From: an uncultured Acetatifactor sp.
GTDB lineage: Bacteria > Bacillota > Clostridia > Lachnospirales > Lachnospiraceae
DNA: 64,000 bases
Reading direction: 5' to 3'
NCBI GenBank assembly: GCA_910583845.1
Contig: CAJUAB010000009.1
Location: 94,989-158,988 of the forward strand
Shown: one piece after another, positions 25,339 to 34,193 of the stretch
Layout: each line of letters starts with the position of its first letter
How positions within the stretch are numbered: position 1 is the first letter of the stretch
Program-made: the position numbers and the translations under genes
Notes under the pieces: model-generated
Database searches by the model: none
Seen by the model: the letters and a program-made list of their open reading frames with translations, nothing else
Told to the model about the DNA's origin: nothing

Positions 25339-25527
25339 GACAGGAAAGGGATACGAGATCATTGAAACGCTGTTTTTGCGGCAGGGTTTCCATGCAGCCG
25401 GATATCGTTATGGGAAGGTAAAGGGAGATGGCAGTTCCGATTTGGTTATGCTGTCTCCGTTTTTTTTGTTTTTTTCACGGCCGGCTTGCGCGTCCTCTGT
25501 CCCGAATGGGATGAATCTCGATATAGA

Positions 25528-25581
25528 TTTATCGAAAAACGATAAAATAGTATTGACAATCGATGCACGGCGTGGTATTTT
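25528..25581 (+). promoter_or_regulatory. Promoter and palindromic operator of the DUF2975-XRE locus
   Basis: TTGACA (25553-25558), 17 bases, TATTTT (25576-25581). A 19-bp palindrome TTTATCG-AAAAA-CGATAAA (25528-25546) lies just upstream of the -35, with a CTCGATATAG half-match at 25517. The XRE regulator downstream is the expected ligand. Confidence 0.7.
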
Positions 25582-25618
25582 ATGGATACGGAAAAACAAG
25601 CGGAAGGAATACGGTGAG

Positions 25619-26068
25619 ATGAATAGAGACAGGGTGATCAGAATAACAAAATATCTGGTGGATTTTATGTTTGCCGCAGGCATTCTGGTAACATTGACGC
25701 TGCCGTGGAGCATTAGATGGGCAGGAACATATCTGGAGTGTCTGGCGGAGAATTACGGGGAGATTGTCACGATCTATTTTGTGCTGGGGATACTGGCTCT
25801 GGCGATTATCTGGGAACTGCGGAAAATGTTCAGGACCGTGTTGGCCAGGAACTGTTTTGTCCGGGAGAATGTGGCCGCTTTAAAGCACATGAGCTATTAC
25901 AGCGGGTTGATTGTGCTGATGTCCATTGTGCGGACGATCGTCTATACAACGATTGCCATGCTGGTGGTCATTCTGGTGTTTGTGATTGCCGGTCTGTTCT
26001 GCCAGGTACTGGCCCAGATTTTTGACCAGGCCATCCAGTATAAGGAAGAAAATGATCTGACGATCTGA
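25619..26068 (+). CDS. DUF2975 membrane protein
   Basis: Protein of 149 residues with four hydrophobic segments: about 11-33, 45-63, 95-115 and 120-138. The order and the paired small XRE regulator fit DUF2975 (YoaS-like). Start ATG 25619 is used because the longer open frame upstream runs through the promoter and operator. The function of the family is unknown. Confidence 0.82.
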   Translation: MNRDRVIRITKYLVDFMFAAGILVTLTLPWSIRWAGTYLECLAENYGEIVTIYFVLGILALAIIWELRKMFRTVLARNCFVRENVAALKHMSYYSGLIVLMSIVRTIVYTTIAMLVVILVFVIAGLFCQVLAQIFDQAIQYKEENDLTI

Positions 26069-26102
26069 AACGGAGAAGTCTGTGACGTGAAAAGAGGAAG
26101 CT

Positions 26103-26339
26103 ATGTCAATAATAATCAATCTGGATGTCATGATGGCAAAACGAAAGAAGGGGTTGAAGGAGCTGGCCGGTGAAGTGGATATCACGCTGGCGAACCTGTC
26201 GATTCTGAAAAACAATAAGGCAAAAGCGGTGCGTCTGTCCACACTGGACGCGATCTGCAAGGCTTTGAACTGCCAGCCCGGAGATCTTCTGGAGTATGTG
26301 GAGGATACGGCAGAGGCTGGGAGCGATGAGAGTGGATAG
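26103..26339 (+). CDS. Small Cro/CI (XRE)-family regulator, YozG-like
   Basis: Protein of 78 residues that is almost only a helix-turn-helix: MMAKRKKGLKELAGEVDITLANLSILKNNKAKAVRL followed by LDAICKALNCQPGDLLEY. AGAGGAAGCT precedes ATG 26103. As in other DUF2975-XRE pairs, it probably binds the palindrome before the operon. Confidence 0.9.
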   Translation: MSIIINLDVMMAKRKKGLKELAGEVDITLANLSILKNNKAKAVRLSTLDAICKALNCQPGDLLEYVEDTAEAGSDESG

Positions 26340-26346
26340 CCCGGAG

Positions 26347-26394
26347 TATATATTAACCGATTCCGTCACCGGCGGGGAGCATTTTGCGATTGCC
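26347..26394 (+). repeat. 48-bp intergenic repeat, copy A
   Basis: Aligns without gaps to 41655-41702 with 36 of 48 identities, including the exact core GCGGGGAGCAT. It ends 37 bases before the DUF4173 start codon. Confidence 0.55.
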
Positions 26395-26431
26395 TGCCGA
26401 CAGTATCTATATAGGAAGGAGATCATTTAAT

Positions 26432-28243
26432 ATGGAAAATATGCAAAGGAATGTCAGACAGGAGCCGACAGACAGTGTACAGCCGCAGCAGAAATGTGAT
26501 ACGGGCACAGCTCCCGGCTTAAGGCCCGGCCCTGTCCCGGGTCCTGTTCCCCAGCCGGGTTCTGCTCACGGCCCTCAGCCGGGAATGCCCGCAGGCGCAA
26601 TGTCCGGAGCCATGCCAGGGCCGGTTCCTGGCCCTCAGCCGGGAATGCCCGCGGGCGCAATGTCCGGAGCCATGCCAGGTCCTGTCCCCGGTCCCCTGAG
26701 GAAGCCTGACACGCAGGAAACCCGGAAAATGAAAGAAAATTTCCATATATTCGGTCTTGCCACTTTTCTGTATGCCTGCCTGTACGCCTATTGTATGTAC
26801 CGCAACAGCAGCGGGGTGACCTACCCTTTTTTCGTGGCAGGAAGTCTCTTTTATATTTGCTTCTGCTTTGCAAAACAGGGGATTTCCTTAAAAAAAGGCA
26901 GCGTCTTTTACATGGGCAGCATGATGCTGCTGGCGGTGTCCACTTTCTGTACCGACGACGGGAGGATTATCGCCCTGAATAAGCTGGGTATCTTCCTGCT
27001 GACCATGAGTTTTCTGCTGGCAACTCTGTATGATACCAGGAAGTGGAACCTGAGCAAATATCTGGGAGCCATCTGCCAGACGGCATTTATGGCATTCGGA
27101 GAAATGGACCGGCCTTTCAGGGACGCCCGCTGGTACGTCAGAAACAAAATGAACAGAAAAAACAGTAAGGTGTTGTATGTGGTACTGGGACTGGTGATCG
27201 CCCTCCCCATCTTCATGGTGGTGCTGCCGCTGCTGATCAGTGCGGACGCGGTGTTCCGGAATCTTACGGAGAGGCTGCTACAGCACCTGCGGCTGACGAA
27301 TATCCTGCAAGTACTTTTTATGTGGGCTTTCATGTTTCTGGCTGCTTACTGTATTTTCAGCTATCTTTGCAAGAAGGCAATCCGTCAGGAGGTAAAGGAC
27401 GGCCGGAGAGGGGAGCCCATTATAGCCATTACCATAGCCACCCTGCTGACCCTGCTGTATCTGGTTTTCAGCGTGATTCAGATCGTATACCTGTTTGCGG
27501 GAAATATGACGCTGCCCGCGGGATACACCTATGCGGAGTACGCCAGGGAAGGCTTTTTCCAGCTGCTGGCCGTCAGTGTGCTGAATCTGATCTTTGTGCT
27601 GGCAGGTCTGGGCTGTTTCAGGGAGAGCAGGCTGCTGAAGGGCATACTCATTGTGATGTCGTTCTGCACTTATATCATGATTGCTTCCAGCGCCATGCGC
27701 ATGATCATTTATATCAGATGGTATTACCTGACTTTCCTGCGTATATTTGTGCTCTGGGGTCTGGCAGTGCTGTTCCTGCTCTTTACAGGCATCATTGTTT
27801 CCATTGCCAGGGAGAGTTTTCCGCTGTTCCGTTACAGTATGGTGGTGGTGACGCTGTGCTATATCCTTCTGGCTTTCAGTCATCCGGATTATTGGATCGC
27901 CAGAGTCAACGTGGCCAGCACGGATCTGGCCACGCGCAGCGCTTTCTTTGAAGGGGAGCCTTATGATGATTACCGTTTTCTGAGTCATCTGAACGCGGAT
28001 GCCGCTCCGGTACTGGTAGAACTGATGGCCCGGGAGGGGTATGACTTAGACGCCTACTATCTGGAGAACCCCTCCGGCAGAGCCGGAGAGGTGGGGGGGC
28101 TCCACAATGAGAGGGATGGATTTGGCTATTACTATCTGGATCGTCTGAAAAAGAGGAATGCCCGAAACGGAATCAGAACCTTCAATGTCTCCCGTTTTCT
28201 GTCGGAGTTTCTGATTTTGTCGGAGAGCTCTGCGGGGATGTAG
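26432..28243 (+). CDS. DUF4173/DUF4153 multi-pass membrane protein with Pro/Gly-rich head
   Basis: Protein of 603 residues. Residues 1-85 are a disordered, Pro/Gly/Met-rich tail with two near-identical 20-residue repeats (GPQPGMPAGAMSGAMPGPVP). About twelve membrane helices follow, with RWYYLTFLRIFVLWGLAVLF in the DUF4173 region, then a soluble C-terminus of about 90 residues. The function of the family is unknown. Start ATG 26432 is preceded by AAGGAGATCATTTAAT. It lies 92 bases after the XRE gene. A 60-bp DNA repeat underlies the protein repeat. Confidence 0.8.
   Translation: MENMQRNVRQEPTDSVQPQQKCDTGTAPGLRPGPVPGPVPQPGSAHGPQPGMPAGAMSGAMPGPVPGPQPGMPAGAMSGAMPGPVPGPLRKPDTQETRKMKENFHIFGLATFLYACLYAYCMYRNSSGVTYPFFVAGSLFYICFCFAKQGISLKKGSVFYMGSMMLLAVSTFCTDDGRIIALNKLGIFLLTMSFLLATLYDTRKWNLSKYLGAICQTAFMAFGEMDRPFRDARWYVRNKMNRKNSKVLYVVLGLVIALPIFMVVLPLLISADAVFRNLTERLLQHLRLTNILQVLFMWAFMFLAAYCIFSYLCKKAIRQEVKDGRRGEPIIAITIATLLTLLYLVFSVIQIVYLFAGNMTLPAGYTYAEYAREGFFQLLAVSVLNLIFVLAGLGCFRESRLLKGILIVMSFCTYIMIASSAMRMIIYIRWYYLTFLRIFVLWGLAVLFLLFTGIIVSIARESFPLFRYSMVVVTLCYILLAFSHPDYWIARVNVASTDLATRSAFFEGEPYDDYRFLSHLNADAAPVLVELMAREGYDLDAYYLENPSGRAGEVGGLHNERDGFGYYYLDRLKKRNARNGIRTFNVSRFLSEFLILSESSAGM
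26571..26690 (+). repeat. Two tandem 60-bp coding repeats in the DUF4173 gene
   Basis: 26571-26630 and 26631-26690 differ at only a few bases. Copy number may vary between strains. Confidence 0.85.
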
Positions 28244-28260
28244 AGCGGTAGCCCGGTTTT

Positions 28261-29817
28261 TCAGAAGATCCGCGTGGTCCACTCTGTGCAGTCCAGGACA
28301 TCCGTTGCCAGCCCCTCATAGAAATCCGGCTCATGACAGACCATGAGGATACTGCCCTTATATTCGATAAGGGCGCGTCGCAGTTCCGCCTTGGCATCCA
28401 CATCCAGGTGGTTGGTGGGCTCGTCCAGCAACAGTACGTTGGAGGCCCGGTTTATTAACTTGCACAGCCGCACTTTGGCCTGTTCGCCGCCGCTGAGAAC
28501 CCGGACCTTGCTCTCGATGTGTCTGGTGGTAAGGCCGCATTTTGCCAGGGCGGAACGAACTTCATACTGGGTGAAGCCCGGAAAAGTGTTCCAGATCTCT
28601 TCGATGCAGGTGGCGTCTGTATGCCGGTCCGTCTCCTGCTCGAAATAACCGATTTCCAGATAGTCTCCCTGCTCCACATAGCCGGAGAGCGGCGGGGTCA
28701 GCCCCAGGATGCTTTTCAGCAGAGTGGTTTTGCCGATGCCGTTGGCACCGGTGAGGACAATCTTTTCTCCTCTCTCCATCTCCAGATTCAAGGGGGTGGA
28801 CAGGGGGGAGTCATAGCCGATTACCAGATCATGCGTCCGGAAAACAGTTCTGCCGGAAGTACGCGCCTCCCGGAAACGGAATTCCGGCTTGGGTTTTTCT
28901 CCCGCCAGCTCGATGACCTCCATTTTGTCCAGCTTTTTCTGACGGGACATGGCCATGTTGCGGGTGGACACCCGGGCCTTGTTGCGGGCTACAAAATCCT
29001 TAAGACCGGCAATTTCCTTCTGCTGTCTGTTGTAGGCGGCCTCCAGCTGGCTTTTCTTCATCGCGCAGACTTCCTGAAATTTGTCGTAGTCCCCCACATA
29101 GCGGGTCAGCTGCCGGTTGTCCATATGGTAGATCAGATTGACCACGCTGTTCAGAAAGGGGATGTCGTGGCTGATGAGGACAAAGGCGTTATCGTATTCG
29201 TTCAGATATCTTTTCAGCCAGGCAATATGCTCCGCGTCCAGATAGTTGGTGGGCTCGTCCAGCAGCAGGATATCCGGCTTTTCAAGCAGCAGTTTGCCAA
29301 GCAGCACTTTGGTGCGCTGGCCGCCGCTTAACTCCGTCACATCCCTGTCCAGGCCGATCTCCGAAAGCCCTAGGGCCCGTCCCACTTCTTCCACCCGGGA
29401 ATCAATCATGTAAAAATCGTGTTGGGTGAGCAGTTCCTGCAGGGTGCCGAATTCTTCCATACAGCCCTCCAGCTCCTCGGGGGAGGCTTCCGCCATCCTG
29501 TCACACAGTCCGTTCATTTCCGCCTCCATCTCATAGAGAAAATCGAAGGCGGAGGAAAGGACCTGCCGGATCGTCATACCGGTCCGCAGCGCCGTGTGCT
29601 GGTCCAGATAGCCCACCCGGACATTCTTTGCCCATTCTATTTTGCCCTCATCCGGCGAAAGACTCCCTGTGATGATATTCATAAAAGTGGATTTTCCCTC
29701 GCCGTTGGCTCCCACCAGGCCGATATGTTCACCCTTCAGCAGCCGGAAGGACACATCCTGGAAGATGGCCCTGTCCCCGAAGCCGTGGGTCAGATGCTCG
29801 ACGTTTAATATACTCAT
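28261..29817 (-). CDS. ABC-F family ATPase (ribosome-associated)
   Basis: Protein of 518 residues with two ABC cassettes and no membrane segment. Cassette 1: GLVGANGEGKSTF, LSGGQRTKVLL, LLLDEPTNYLD. Cassette 2: LTGANGIGKTTLL, LSGGEQAKVRL, LLLDEPTNHLD. The charged linker between them (about 235-300, including QKEIAGLKDFVARNKARVS) is the P-site tRNA interaction region of ABC-F factors. No long C-terminal coiled coil is present. It acts on stalled or drug-bound ribosomes in the cytosol; whether housekeeping (YbiT/Uup-like) or resistance cannot be told. It converges with the DUF4173 gene over an 17-base gap. Confidence 0.9.
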   Translation of the reverse strand: MSILNVEHLTHGFGDRAIFQDVSFRLLKGEHIGLVGANGEGKSTFMNIITGSLSPDEGKIEWAKNVRVGYLDQHTALRTGMTIRQVLSSAFDFLYEMEAEMNGLCDRMAEASPEELEGCMEEFGTLQELLTQHDFYMIDSRVEEVGRALGLSEIGLDRDVTELSGGQRTKVLLGKLLLEKPDILLLDEPTNYLDAEHIAWLKRYLNEYDNAFVLISHDIPFLNSVVNLIYHMDNRQLTRYVGDYDKFQEVCAMKKSQLEAAYNRQQKEIAGLKDFVARNKARVSTRNMAMSRQKKLDKMEVIELAGEKPKPEFRFREARTSGRTVFRTHDLVIGYDSPLSTPLNLEMERGEKIVLTGANGIGKTTLLKSILGLTPPLSGYVEQGDYLEIGYFEQETDRHTDATCIEEIWNTFPGFTQYEVRSALAKCGLTTRHIESKVRVLSGGEQAKVRLCKLINRASNVLLLDEPTNHLDVDAKAELRRALIEYKGSILMVCHEPDFYEGLATDVLDCTEWTTRIF

Positions 29818-29975
29818 GTTCAGTACCTGCCTTTCTCTGCTTACGCAACAAGCAAAGTATACAGGAAACCGGAGGCGCTGTCACGCACAAAATGCCGGAA
29901 ACGGCGGCCCGCGGAAATATTAAGAATTTTTAATAATACATTTTTTGGAAAACAGGGTATACTATGGGTATTAAA

Positions 29976-30012
29976 AAGTGATTTTTATCACTTGTCACTT
30001 GCACATAGTGAC
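29976..30012 (+). promoter_or_regulatory. Twin dyads upstream of the DUF4358 lipoprotein
   Basis: AAGTGA-N6-TCACTT (29976-29993) is directly followed by GTCACT-N7-AGTGAC (29994-30012). The half-sites are similar (AGTGA/TCACT), ending 13 bases before the start codon, so either an operator or an mRNA double hairpin. A TATACT box lies at about 29958 upstream. Confidence 0.5.
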
Positions 30013-30025
30013 AGAAAGGAGTATT

Positions 30026-30679
30026 ATGAAAAAACTGGCAGTACTTTTTTTGACGGCAACGCTTGTTCTCAGTATGGCGGGCTGTGGCAACAGGAACGAG
30101 GCAAATGACGGCGCGCAGAGCGGAAGCAGTGAGACAACATCAGAGGCGGACAATTATACAGAGTCTGTCTCAGAGCCGGAATCCCAACCGGAGACGGACC
30201 AGCAGCCGGGGGAAGATTCTTCAGAGCCGCAGGAGGGCGTCAGCGAGCAGATGAGCGCCATCCGTCAGGCGGTGGTTGACGCGCTGGGAGACAATTACTG
30301 GCCCGACACACAGATTCCGCCGGAGTATCTGGAGGGCTATGGCCTCACAAGTGAGATGTATGCTGACTTCTGGGGAGAAATGCCCATGATCAGCACCAAT
30401 GTGGACACAATTATCGTCATCAAAGCAGGTGAGGGCCAGATAGACGCTGTGGAAACGGTTTTAAACAGTTATCGGGACGAACTGGTGAACAACACCATGC
30501 AGTATCCCATGAACATCGGCAAGATTCAGGCGTCGAGAATTGAGGTCGTGGGGGACTACGCGTGTTTCATACAGCTGGGCGCGGACACCATGGATCTGGA
30601 GGAAGAAGATTCCATCCGCCATTGCCAGGAGCATAATGAGATGGCGCTGGAGGCTATAGAGCGGGTGATCCAGCAATAA
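30026..30679 (+). CDS. DUF4358 lipoprotein
   Basis: Protein of 217 residues: lipoprotein signal ending in SMAGC (about 20), a Ser/Glu/Thr-rich linker to about 75, then a compact domain of about 140 residues matching DUF4358 (YWPDTQIPPEYLEGYG, and later IIVIKAGEGQ). ATG 30026 is preceded by AAAGGAGTATT. DUF4358 lipoproteins often accompany MBOAT and DHHW genes, and this set has that order, so an extracellular role in surface polymer acylation is likely. Confidence 0.82.
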   Translation: MKKLAVLFLTATLVLSMAGCGNRNEANDGAQSGSSETTSEADNYTESVSEPESQPETDQQPGEDSSEPQEGVSEQMSAIRQAVVDALGDNYWPDTQIPPEYLEGYGLTSEMYADFWGEMPMISTNVDTIIVIKAGEGQIDAVETVLNSYRDELVNNTMQYPMNIGKIQASRIEVVGDYACFIQLGADTMDLEEEDSIRHCQEHNEMALEAIERVIQQ

Positions 30680-30706
30680 TTTATTATAAAATATGGGGAA
30701 CAGCTT

Positions 30707-32122
30707 ATGGTATTTAGCAGTATACCTTTTCTATTTCGTTTTTTACCTGTCTTTATGATCCTGTATTTTGTGACTCCCCGGAGGATGAGAAATATCATCC
30801 TCTTTTTGGGGAGTCTTTTCTTTTACGCCTGGGGAGAGCCGGTGTATGTGCTGCTGATGCTTTTTTCCACCCTGTCGGACTATCTGCACGGCAGACTGAT
30901 CGGCGCGTGCAAAAGCAGACGGACTGCCAGAGGACTTCTGATTTCTTCCATTGTGATCAATCTGGGCCTGCTGGGATTTTTCAAATACAGTGATTTCCTC
31001 ATCGGAACGGTCAACCGGCTGCTGGGCAGCAGTATTCCGCTTCTGGAGCTGCCGCTGCCCATCGGCATATCCTTCTACACCTTTCAGACCATGTCTTACA
31101 CCATCGACTGCTATCGGGGAGAAGCCAGGGTCCAGAAAAATATATTGGATTTCGGCGTATTCGTGACGATGTTTCCCCAGCTGATCGCGGGGCCCATTGT
31201 CAAATACCGGGACGTACAGGATCAGCTTCGCCAGCGGAAAGCGGATATCGGGGCCATCAGCTACGGCTGCCGCAGATTCGTGGCAGGACTTGCCAAGAAA
31301 GTGCTGCTGGCCAACAACCTGGGCCTTCTATGGACAGAGATTTCCGGCGCAAATCCGGAGAGCGTCACGGTGCTGGGGGCCTGGCTGGGAGTACTGGCAT
31401 ACGCGTTTCAGATCTATTTTGACTTTTCGGGATACTCGGATATGGCCATTGGACTGGGGGCCATTATGGGCTTTCATTTTCCGGAGAATTTCAATTATCC
31501 CTACGTGGCAAAGTCCATTACGGACTTCTGGCGCAGATGGCATATCTCTCTGAGCGGGTGGTTTCGGGAGTATGTGTACATTCCGCTGGGAGGAAACCGC
31601 AGAGGATTGCCGCGGCAGCTTCTGAATATCCTGATCGTCTGGATGCTGACAGGCATATGGCATGGGGCCGGGTGGAATTTTCTGCTTTGGGGGCTGTGGT
31701 TTGCCCTGTGGCTGATTCTGGAAAAACTGGTGCTGGGCCGGGTGTTCAAGGCTCTGCCCTCTCTGGTGGGACGGCTGTATACCTGGCTGGTGGTGCTGGT
31801 GAGCTGGGTGTTTTTTGCCATTGAAAACGGGGCGGGCGCCCTGGATTACCTGTCTGTAATGTTCGGCCAGGGGGCGGCGGGACTGTACGATTCTTCCACG
31901 CTGTTTCTTCTGATGGAATACCGTGTGCTGCTGATTTTTGCGGCGGTGGCGGCAACTCCGCTGGCACATCGGATGACGGAAGGCCTCTTTGCCGCCGCGG
32001 GAAGCGGTGTCGTGGCAGTCCGCAGGGTGTTGGAGAAGCTGGTTCCCGCGCTGCTGTTTTTGGCATCCGTCGCTTATATTGTGGAAGCCTCCTACAATCC
32101 TTTTTTGTATTTCAGATTCTGA
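30707..32122 (+). CDS. MBOAT-family membrane O-acyltransferase (AlgI/PatA-like)
   Basis: Protein of 471 residues with about eleven membrane segments. Family marks: SFYTFQTMSYTIDCYRGE, FPQLIAGPIVKYRDV, ITDFWRRWHISLSGWFREYVY, and the catalytic-histidine region LTGIWHGAGWNFLLWGL. AlgI/PatA enzymes pass acetyl groups from the cytosol across the membrane to an outer-face transferase. That partner would be the DHHW gene downstream. It starts 27 bases after the DUF4358 gene behind GGGGAACAGCTT. Confidence 0.92.
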   Translation: MVFSSIPFLFRFLPVFMILYFVTPRRMRNIILFLGSLFFYAWGEPVYVLLMLFSTLSDYLHGRLIGACKSRRTARGLLISSIVINLGLLGFFKYSDFLIGTVNRLLGSSIPLLELPLPIGISFYTFQTMSYTIDCYRGEARVQKNILDFGVFVTMFPQLIAGPIVKYRDVQDQLRQRKADIGAISYGCRRFVAGLAKKVLLANNLGLLWTEISGANPESVTVLGAWLGVLAYAFQIYFDFSGYSDMAIGLGAIMGFHFPENFNYPYVAKSITDFWRRWHISLSGWFREYVYIPLGGNRRGLPRQLLNILIVWMLTGIWHGAGWNFLLWGLWFALWLILEKLVLGRVFKALPSLVGRLYTWLVVLVSWVFFAIENGAGALDYLSVMFGQGAAGLYDSSTLFLLMEYRVLLIFAAVAATPLAHRMTEGLFAAAGSGVVAVRRVLEKLVPALLFLASVAYIVEASYNPFLYFRF

Positions 32123-32255
32123 TGCCGGGTCCCCGCGCTGCGTGATTGTAACGCTGCATTATGATGCCTGTCCCGGGGAGCGATGATCGGACACTTTACA
32201 GGAGGGGACAGCTGCGATTGGCGAGGTCGAGTGCCTGCGCTTGTGAGGTATGATA

Positions 32256-33389
32256 ATGAGACTGGAAAACGAAAAATTTCATCAGGGTCTGACAGTGGCG
32301 CTGCTGGCTCTGCTGCTGCTGGCGCTGACAGCCGCCGACCTGGTAAAGCCGGACCGCCTTTTCTCGGAGACGGAAAACAGAATATTGGCCCAGAAGCCGG
32401 AAAGCAGTCTGGAAAACATTTTGAGCGGCGGATACGAGGAGGATTACGAGTCCTATGCCACGGACCAGTTTGTGAGCCGGGACAGATGGGTGGCGATGAA
32501 AACCCGCATGGATATTCTGTTGCAGAAAAAGCTGATCAAGGGGGTGTATCTGGGCCAGGACGGCTATCTGATCGAGCAGCATCTTCCCGGGAACTACGAC
32601 CAGGAGAAGGTGAGTAAGCGGCTGGACCAGCTGCTGGGACTCACGGAGCAGTATCCCGGGACAATGGTAATGCTGGTGCCCACAGCCGACAATATTCTGG
32701 TGGATAAGCTGCCTCCCCATGCGGTCAGCTTTGACCAGAGAGAGCTGCTGGCCCGGGTCAGGGAGAAGATCGGAGAGGAGCATGTGCTGGACCTGTTCCC
32801 CATTCTTGAAAAGCACCGGGAAGAGCAGATTTATTACAGGACGGATCACCACTGGACCACGCTGGGCGCGTATTATGGCTATCAGCAATGGACCCGGGCA
32901 ATGGATTATCCGCCTCGCAATTTTGATCCCCAGGATCTGGTGACGGTATCCGACAGCTTTCTGGGAACGCTGCATTCCCGGCTGAATCTGCCCATGGAAG
33001 CCGATGAGATTCAGATTTTTCCCAGAACTGTCAGCAGCAGGGTCAGAGTGGTGTACGATTTTACCCGGGAGGCGGTAGGTTACTATGAGCCCTCCTATCT
33101 GGAGACCAAGAACCAGTACGGATATTTTCTGGATGACAATCATGGCTTTGTTGAGATTGACACGGCTTATGTGGCCCAGGACAGAGAATTGTTCCTGATC
33201 AAGGATTCCTACGCAAACTCATTGATTCCCATTCTGGCGCCGCATTATGAGAAAATTTACGTGTTGGATCTGCGTTACTACAACGGCAGTCTGTTTTCCC
33301 TGATGGAGCAGTATGTAACCGGAGAAAAGGTGGATGTGCTGGTGGTATATAACTGTATTCATTTCTTGGAGGACTTTTCTTATCGGTGA
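32256..33389 (+). CDS. DHHW-motif protein, AlgX/AlgJ-like O-acetyltransferase
   Basis: Protein of 377 residues. One N-terminal membrane anchor (about 9-27) is followed by an extracellular SGNH-like region with RTDHHWTTLGAYYGY (about 201-215), the DHHW motif of AlgX/AlgJ-type acetyltransferases, and LIKDSYANSLIPIL (about 315-328), which supplies the likely catalytic Ser. Start ATG 32256 is used because TGAGG at 32244-32248 spaces correctly; the in-frame ATG at 32250 is too close. It should place the acetyl group delivered by the MBOAT protein on a wall or secreted polymer. Confidence 0.85.
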   Translation: MRLENEKFHQGLTVALLALLLLALTAADLVKPDRLFSETENRILAQKPESSLENILSGGYEEDYESYATDQFVSRDRWVAMKTRMDILLQKKLIKGVYLGQDGYLIEQHLPGNYDQEKVSKRLDQLLGLTEQYPGTMVMLVPTADNILVDKLPPHAVSFDQRELLARVREKIGEEHVLDLFPILEKHREEQIYYRTDHHWTTLGAYYGYQQWTRAMDYPPRNFDPQDLVTVSDSFLGTLHSRLNLPMEADEIQIFPRTVSSRVRVVYDFTREAVGYYEPSYLETKNQYGYFLDDNHGFVEIDTAYVAQDRELFLIKDSYANSLIPILAPHYEKIYVLDLRYYNGSLFSLMEQYVTGEKVDVLVVYNCIHFLEDFSYR

Positions 33390-33527
33390 TATACAAAACA
33401 CGCTCTGGTGAGCGGCGGGCACAGGAGAGCACGGGCCCGTGGGGAAAAGACTTTGCTCTTTGGGAGCCGTCGTATAACGACGGTGCGGCAATCGGGAGAT
33501 CAGAGGATCTGACGTCAGGAGGAAGGC

Positions 33528-34184
33528 ATGTCAGTAAAAGCGGTAGTATTTGATATGGACGGGGTGTTGTTTGACACGGAGAGGCTCTGCATGGACAGCT
33601 GGCTTGCTGTGGCGGAAAAGCAGGGTATTCCCGATATGGAAAAATTTTTCCCTTCCTGCATCGGCAGGAATCTGACCGATACGAGGGTTTTGTTTCATGA
33701 ATTTTACGGGGACGCATTTGATTATGATGTCTTCAGAAAACAGGCTTCGATGTGGTTTCATGAGGTTATAGAGCGAAAGGGTGTTCCGGTAAAACCAGGT
33801 GTCAGAGAAATTCTCACCTTTCTGAAGGAGGGCGGCTACCACATCGGACTGGCCTCTTCCACCTCCCGCCCGGCTGTGGAGAATCATCTGGAGCGGGCGG
33901 GCATAAGGGACTACTTTCAAAGCCTGACTACCGGGGATATGGTGCTGCACTCCAAACCCTTCCCGGACATTTACCTCATGGCCTGCGGAAGCATGGGCGA
34001 GGACCCGGCGAGAACCGTGGCCGTTGAGGATTCGCCCAACGGAATCCGCTCGGCTTACAGCGCCGGGATGATTCCCGTCATGGTGCCGGACCTGCTTGCG
34101 CCGGATGAGGAGATGCGGGAGAAGAGCGCCGTGATCTGTGGGGATTTGTGGGAAGTGACAGCGTTTCTGGAGAAGCGGAGGTGA
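33528..34184 (+). CDS. HAD-superfamily hydrolase (beta-phosphoglucomutase-like)
   Basis: Protein of 218 residues. Motif I FDMDGVLFDTE with nucleophile and acid Asp, motif II LASSTSR, motif III SKPFPD and motif IV VAVEDSPNGIRSA are complete, with a helical cap at about 15-80. This is subfamily IA, which includes beta-phosphoglucomutases and sugar-phosphate phosphatases; the substrate cannot be read. CAGGAGGAAGGC precedes ATG. It lies nine bases before rsmA. Confidence 0.9.
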   Translation: MSVKAVVFDMDGVLFDTERLCMDSWLAVAEKQGIPDMEKFFPSCIGRNLTDTRVLFHEFYGDAFDYDVFRKQASMWFHEVIERKGVPVKPGVREILTFLKEGGYHIGLASSTSRPAVENHLERAGIRDYFQSLTTGDMVLHSKPFPDIYLMACGSMGEDPARTVAVEDSPNGIRSAYSAGMIPVMVPDLLAPDEEMREKSAVICGDLWEVTAFLEKRR

Positions 34185-34193
34185 GGTATACAT

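Noticed and set aside
25376..25618. N-terminal extension of the DUF2975 gene
   Set aside because: The longer frame runs through the promoter and palindromic operator at 25528-25581, so the real start is downstream.
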